The notes below the pieces were generated by a model. It was given only the letters and a program-made list of their open reading frames with translations. It did not search any database and was not told the DNA's origin. 15,451 bases of DNA from Pseudocoprococcus catus. GTDB lineage: Bacteria > Bacillota > Clostridia > Lachnospirales > Lachnospiraceae. Position 1 is the first letter of the stretch, and each line of letters opens with the position of its first letter. A program made the position numbers and the translations under genes. This document shows, one piece after another, positions 11,593 to 15,451 of this stretch. The stretch spans positions 2,180,804 to 2,196,254 of the forward strand of contig NZ_LR698973.1 of the NCBI RefSeq assembly GCF_902381825.1, given 5' to 3'.

Positions 11593-11601
11593 TAAAATAT
11601 G
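11593..11601 (-). promoter_or_regulatory. Weak CATATT-type element upstream of the peptidase gene
   Basis: Minus-strand CATATTTTA preceded by TA rather than CC. If it acts like the others, transcription would start near 11586, giving the structured leader described above. Confidence 0.3.
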
Positions 11602-11649
11602 TACCTTAAAAACACACCATGAATACCGAATTTATCCCACCACAGCAAG

Positions 11650-11712
11650 AAGTCCCTCCGGAAAGATCCGGAAGGACTTGGAGCAAATTATGAAAAAGAC
11701 GTATGTCTTTTT
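11650..11712 (-). terminator. Two hairpins after the repeat lipoprotein gene
   Basis: AAAAAGAC/GTCTTTTT (11693-11712) is a perfect 8-bp stem with T-rich arms 13 bp beyond the stop at 11726. A second, GC-rich hairpin lies at 11650-11679 (AAGTCC and TCCGG with CCGGA and GGACTT, one mismatch). Neither has a long T-tract beyond the stem, but together they probably end the transcript. Confidence 0.5.
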
Positions 11713-11725
11713 GGCTGGTTAATAG

Positions 11726-14700
11726 TTAATCTTCTTTTACATGACTGCACTTCTTACAAACATGTTTAGTAATTGTTTCGTAGTGGAACTCTTCGTCGTG
11801 GTGGACGGTTTTGGTTTTTCTTCTTGTACCAGAATTTCCAGGATGATTCTCATCGCTTGCTTCCTGATGTTCTGTTAATGCATCAACAGAATCAAATTCC
11901 TTTCCGCATCCGCACCACCAAACAGTATATTCTACTTCTTCATCGTAAGCTGCTTTATCCACTACCTTCTTCTGCTCAGTCTTTGTCTCATAGTCATGGC
12001 CTGTTGCAGGAATAGTATCCGTCTTCGTTTCTTTACAGCCGTCATGCGTGCATTTTGCAGTCTTTACACCGTCTTCTGTACATGTCGCTTCTTTTGTAAC
12101 CTCATAGTCACCAAATTTGTGGCCAGTTGCATGAATTACTTCTGTCTTTTTCTCACCACATCCTGTACATGTGTAGGTCATGACACCATCTTTTTCACAT
12201 GTAGCAGGGGTTGTAACGACACCATCATCCCATGTATGATCTTTATGTTCCGGTTCTGCCACCCTTGCAATGTCCATTGTTTCTGTTGCACCGCATTCAG
12301 AGCATGTTCTGGTCTTAACGCCCATTTCTGTTGTCGTAGGTTCTTTGGTTACAGTCCAGTCGCTCCATGTATGATTCTTATGCTCCGCTTCGCCACAATT
12401 GCTGCAGATCTTCTCTGTTGTGGTCTTAGTGATCTTATCGCCGTTTTCAGCAGTCTCTACTGTTACTGTTGTAGACTTTGATTCATACTTATGGCCTGTT
12501 GCAGGGATATCCCTTGTTTCTTTATGATCACAATGGGTACCATCTGTATTCCAGTTATTGCAGACTTTTTCTTCAAGTCCCGGTTCTGTACATGTTGCTG
12601 GTCTTACGACAGTCCAGCCGCTCGTTTCCATATCATGGCCTGTCGCCGGTTCCACCTTTGTATATGTATCTCCGCACTTTGTACAGGTAAACTTCAAAAG
12701 GCCGTCTTCTGTACATGTTGTATCCTTGACTCTTTCTTCTTCATATTTATGACCTGTCGCAGGGATCGAACGTGTCTGCACATTGCCACAGTCTGCACAT
12801 GTTCTCTGTTCTGTACCCTCCTCGGTACATGTAGCAGCTTTGACAACTGTCCATTCGCCATATTTATGTTCAGAGATCTCGTCTTCTTCTGTTACACCGC
12901 ACACCTTACATTTACGGACTTTGACACCCGGCTGATCACCTGTTGCAGGTGTTTTGACTTCCCACTCACCCCAGTCATGGCCGGTTGCAGGAATAGATTT
13001 TGTGTCACAGGAATTGCAGTTGTCATTCTGGCAATTTCTTATCATGATGCCTTCTTTTGTACATGTAGCTTCCTTGAGCACATGCCATTCTCCCCAGTTA
13101 TGGCCGGTTGCATGGATCTTGCGTGTTTCGGTCTTGCCACATGTTTTACAGGTTCGTGTTTCTTCACCGTCATTTTCACATGTCGCTTTTGTTGTGACTG
13201 TCCATTCACCCCATGTGTGTTCTGTTTCTTCGCCTTTGGCAGGGATCTCACGGGTTTCTACTTTACCACAAGCTGCACATGTACGGGATTCCTCACCTTT
13301 CTCTGTGGCTGTTGCTTCTTTCGTTACGGTCCAGTCTCCATACTGATGTCCGACAGCCGGGATTGCTTCTGTCTTTGTCTCGCCACATACAGTACATGTA
13401 TAGGTCTTTACGCCGTCCTCTGTACATGTTGCTTTCTTTGTGATCTTACCCTCATCCCATGAATGGTTTTCCAGTTTCGGAATCTCTTTTGTCTCAACTT
13501 CTGTACAGCCGTCGTGTGTACACTTTCTTGTCATAAGACCGGTTTCCTTACATGTTGCATACTTAGTGATTGTCCATTCACCGAAGCTGTGGCCTAAAGC
13601 AGGGATCTCTTCAGTCTTTGTCTCGCCACAGTTCTTACATGTGTAAGTCTTTACGCCTTTTTCCGTACAAGTAGCTTCTTTAGTCACTGTACCTTCATCA
13701 TAAGCATGACCTGTTGCCTTGATGGTTTCGGTCTTTGTCTTGCCGCAGACTGTACATGTGTATGTCTTTACCCCATCTTCTGTACATGTCGCTTCTTTTG
13801 TGGTCTTGCCTTCATCCCATGTATGGTTATTTGTTGCAGGAATCTCTTCTGTGTATGTATCACCACATGCAGAACATGTATAGGTCTTTACACCTGCTTT
13901 GGCACATGTTGCTTCTTTTGTTACAACACCATCATCATAGCTGTGTCCCTTAGCCGGGATCTCAGATACCTTTGTATCGCCGCAGACTTCGCACTTCACT
14001 TCCTGTTTGCCAGGTGTTGTACATGTTGCCTCCTCTAAAACAACAGCTTCACCATACTTATGTCCTGTCGCCGCAATGTCTTCCAGTTTTACATTGTTAC
14101 ACTTGGAACACTTGTAAGCTTTCTGGCCTTTCTCTGTACATGTTGCTTCTTTGACAACTGTGCCGTTATCATACTTATGGCCTGTCGCAATGATGATCGT
14201 TGTATAGCTCTTGCCGCATGCACATTTATGCAGCTTCTCACCATCTTCTGTACAGGTCGCCTGCTTTGTGATAGTCTCTACATATTTATGGGTATGCTTC
14301 TCCGGCTTCTGGTTATTGTTCTGACCATTGTTGCCGCTATTGTTTTTGTTGTTATCTTTATTATTGTTGTCTTTATTGTCCTTATTGGAACCATTGTTTT
14401 TATTGGAACCGGAATTTCCATTACCGGAAGATCCATTGCTGCCGGAATTGTTCTTATGAGAAGAACCATTTCCTGAGGAGCTGTTTCCTTTGTTAGAGGA
14501 ATTGTTGTTGCTGCCTTTATTGCTCTTATTAGAGCTGCTGCTGTTTGTTTTATTGGATGCAGCGGCATTATCTTTCTCTGTATCAGAAGAACCGGTTTCT
14601 TCCTTTGCTTCATAGCCAAGGACAACCTTCTTCTCCTTTGCAAGCTTTGCTGCTTCTTTCTCAGATACAAGCTGCGCCTTAAAGACAACTTTGATCACAA

Positions 14701-15166
14701 CATCGGAACCGTCACCTGCATATTCCTCTCCGGCATGCTCTGCCAGTTCAGCGGCATCTGCTGTGATGGTATACGTCATCTCATAAATATCTTTTGCCTT
14801 TTCATCCTTATCGGAAGATTCCTTGAAATCCACATCGACGGATTTGACCACATGGTCATCACCTTTGGCTTTCTCAAGCACCAGTTTCTTCATCTGTTTG
14901 AACAGGTCTTTCTGCTCCAGTTTGTCTGCATCTTTAATGTAGATCTTGTAATCATCAATGCCTTCCACATAGTCTTTGACATCATCAAGGTCATATTCTT
15001 TCGTCTCGGCTGTCTCTGATTCACTTTCTGTCTCTGTGGCTTTTTCTGTTACTGCTGTTTCTGACGGTTTCGTTGTTTCTGCTGATGTGCCGCCGCATGC
15101 GGTCATAGACATCGCCATGGTGCTGGCGATCAATGCTGCTAATAACTGGTTTTTACACTTCTTCAT
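11726..15166 (-). CDS. Large lipoprotein with about 19 Cys/His repeats
   Basis: 1146 residues. The lipoprotein signal peptide ends in MTACGG, so Cys24 would be lipidated and the protein held on the outer face of the membrane. A Thr/Glu-rich linker, a mixed alpha/beta domain (about 58-190) and an Asn/Ser/Gly/Lys-rich low-complexity stalk (about 192-290) follow. About 19 repeats of 35-42 residues (about 290-1060) have the form ATCTEDGVKTYTCTVCG..., then IPATGH and a Trp/Tyr strand. Most carry three Cys and one His, which could bind zinc or form disulfides. The C-terminal part has WWCGCGKEF...H...H, C2H2-like, and CKKC. Such repeats are frequent in Clostridia surface proteins, role unclear; adhesion or metal capture are guesses. 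ATG has AAGGAG upstream, and the gene stands alone between hairpins. Confidence 0.85.
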   Translation of the reverse strand: MKKCKNQLLAALIASTMAMSMTACGGTSAETTKPSETAVTEKATETESESETAETKEYDLDDVKDYVEGIDDYKIYIKDADKLEQKDLFKQMKKLVLEKAKGDDHVVKSVDVDFKESSDKDEKAKDIYEMTYTITADAAELAEHAGEEYAGDGSDVVIKVVFKAQLVSEKEAAKLAKEKKVVLGYEAKEETGSSDTEKDNAAASNKTNSSSSNKSNKGSNNNSSNKGNSSSGNGSSHKNNSGSNGSSGNGNSGSNKNNGSNKDNKDNNNKDNNKNNSGNNGQNNNQKPEKHTHKYVETITKQATCTEDGEKLHKCACGKSYTTIIIATGHKYDNGTVVKEATCTEKGQKAYKCSKCNNVKLEDIAATGHKYGEAVVLEEATCTTPGKQEVKCEVCGDTKVSEIPAKGHSYDDGVVTKEATCAKAGVKTYTCSACGDTYTEEIPATNNHTWDEGKTTKEATCTEDGVKTYTCTVCGKTKTETIKATGHAYDEGTVTKEATCTEKGVKTYTCKNCGETKTEEIPALGHSFGEWTITKYATCKETGLMTRKCTHDGCTEVETKEIPKLENHSWDEGKITKKATCTEDGVKTYTCTVCGETKTEAIPAVGHQYGDWTVTKEATATEKGEESRTCAACGKVETREIPAKGEETEHTWGEWTVTTKATCENDGEETRTCKTCGKTETRKIHATGHNWGEWHVLKEATCTKEGIMIRNCQNDNCNSCDTKSIPATGHDWGEWEVKTPATGDQPGVKVRKCKVCGVTEEDEISEHKYGEWTVVKAATCTEEGTEQRTCADCGNVQTRSIPATGHKYEEERVKDTTCTEDGLLKFTCTKCGDTYTKVEPATGHDMETSGWTVVRPATCTEPGLEEKVCNNWNTDGTHCDHKETRDIPATGHKYESKSTTVTVETAENGDKITKTTTEKICSNCGEAEHKNHTWSDWTVTKEPTTTEMGVKTRTCSECGATETMDIARVAEPEHKDHTWDDGVVTTPATCEKDGVMTYTCTGCGEKKTEVIHATGHKFGDYEVTKEATCTEDGVKTAKCTHDGCKETKTDTIPATGHDYETKTEQKKVVDKAAYDEEVEYTVWWCGCGKEFDSVDALTEHQEASDENHPGNSGTRRKTKTVHHDEEFHYETITKHVCKKCSHVKED

Positions 15167-15451
15167 AATTTTCTGCTCCTTTACTTAAAAAATGTTTGTT
15201 TGTTTCATGGCTTTAGTATAACATGATGTTTTTTATGATTTTTTTTGCGAAAATCGGAAAAACGTCATGTCCCGCAGGCATCTTTGCCTTTGATGACACT
15301 ATCTTACCACATCCAACAGGCATCCATTTTTTGCGAAAATTGAACATCCCTTGTAGGACTACCCTATTACTTTTCTTAGAAAAGTGTTTTTACTGGCTTT
15401 ATTGTAATACTTTTTCAAAAATACGTCAATACCTTCCATAAATATTGTGAT
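15167..15451. other. Intergenic right edge
   Basis: AT-rich, no credible gene. It holds the lipoprotein promoter region and a short repeat TTTTTTGCGAAAAT at 15241-15254 and again near 15330. A small hairpin ACTTTTC/GAAAAGT (15369-15385) is followed by five T on the plus strand. What lies beyond the edge cannot be told. Confidence 0.4.
15215..15223 (-). promoter_or_regulatory. Extended -10 promoter of the lipoprotein gene
   Basis: Minus-strand TGTTATACT, a TGN extended -10 with hexamer TATACT, about 50 bp before the ATG at 15166. There is no convincing -35 box. It is unlike the CCATATT elements, so this gene probably uses the housekeeping sigma factor. Confidence 0.45.

Noticed and set aside
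12491..13462. 323-codon open frame on the plus strand opposite the repeat lipoprotein
   Set aside because: It is Cys- and Phe-rich with the same period as the lipoprotein repeats, lacks a ribosome-binding site, and is a shadow of the repeated coding sequence on the other strand.
1..15451. CRISPR array, tRNA, rRNA or complete insertion sequence
   Set aside because: No regularly spaced direct repeats with spacers, no tRNA cloverleaf or rRNA sequence, and no transposase-like protein were seen.

Overview
The window looks like an accessory region of a low-GC, Gram-positive Clostridia genome, plasmid or integrated element, most plausibly Lachnospiraceae. The signs are strong AAGGAGG-type ribosome-binding sites, TTG starts, U-tract intrinsic terminators, and a lipoprotein with Cys/His repeats of a style common in gut and rumen Clostridia. 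I see no integrase, relaxase, replication or partition gene, so the replicon type is open. An SSB-like protein, signal peptidase, J-domain protein and secreted wall hydrolases clustered around a private sigma factor would suit a conjugative or other mobile element, but that is inference.

Layout. Positions 1-6814 are read on the minus strand. In transcription order they hold: two paralogous secreted CHAP plus lysozyme proteins (6814-5645 and 5548-4388), a 97-residue acidic protein of unknown role (4156-3863), a YhaM-like OB-fold/HD-like protein whose expected HD metal motif is gone, overlapping an SSB-like OB-fold protein (3555-2196), and, after a terminator, a zinc-finger/J-domain protein, a type I signal peptidase and a small helical protein (2092-223). 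Positions 6977-9635 are read on the plus strand. Two tandem copies of a promoter plus leader each precede a sigma factor reading frame: the first is a collapsed remnant, the second an intact 316-codon sigma-70-family gene. Five bases after the intact gene's stop begins a GC-richer stretch of about 575 nt full of helices and GNRA loops, best read as a large ornate non-coding RNA. A predicted 61-residue membrane peptide follows it. Positions 9765-15166 are again minus strand: a large lipoprotein with about 19 Cys-Cys-Cys-His repeats, an M48-like zinc peptidase with a membrane protein, and a small unknown protein convergent with the plus-strand block.

Features running through the window: (i) a 13-bp palindrome GGAATTNAATTCC occurs six times, each time beside a stem-loop or terminator; (ii) a CCATATTWTAAR-like element lies upstream of most minus-strand genes and may be a dedicated promoter or operator; (iii) duplication and decay are frequent (sigma factor, lysozymes and their 3' ends, terminator modules). 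The most interesting parts are the large RNA with its sigma factor and small membrane peptide, and the palindrome family. Family names come from reading motifs in the translations; no database search was possible.
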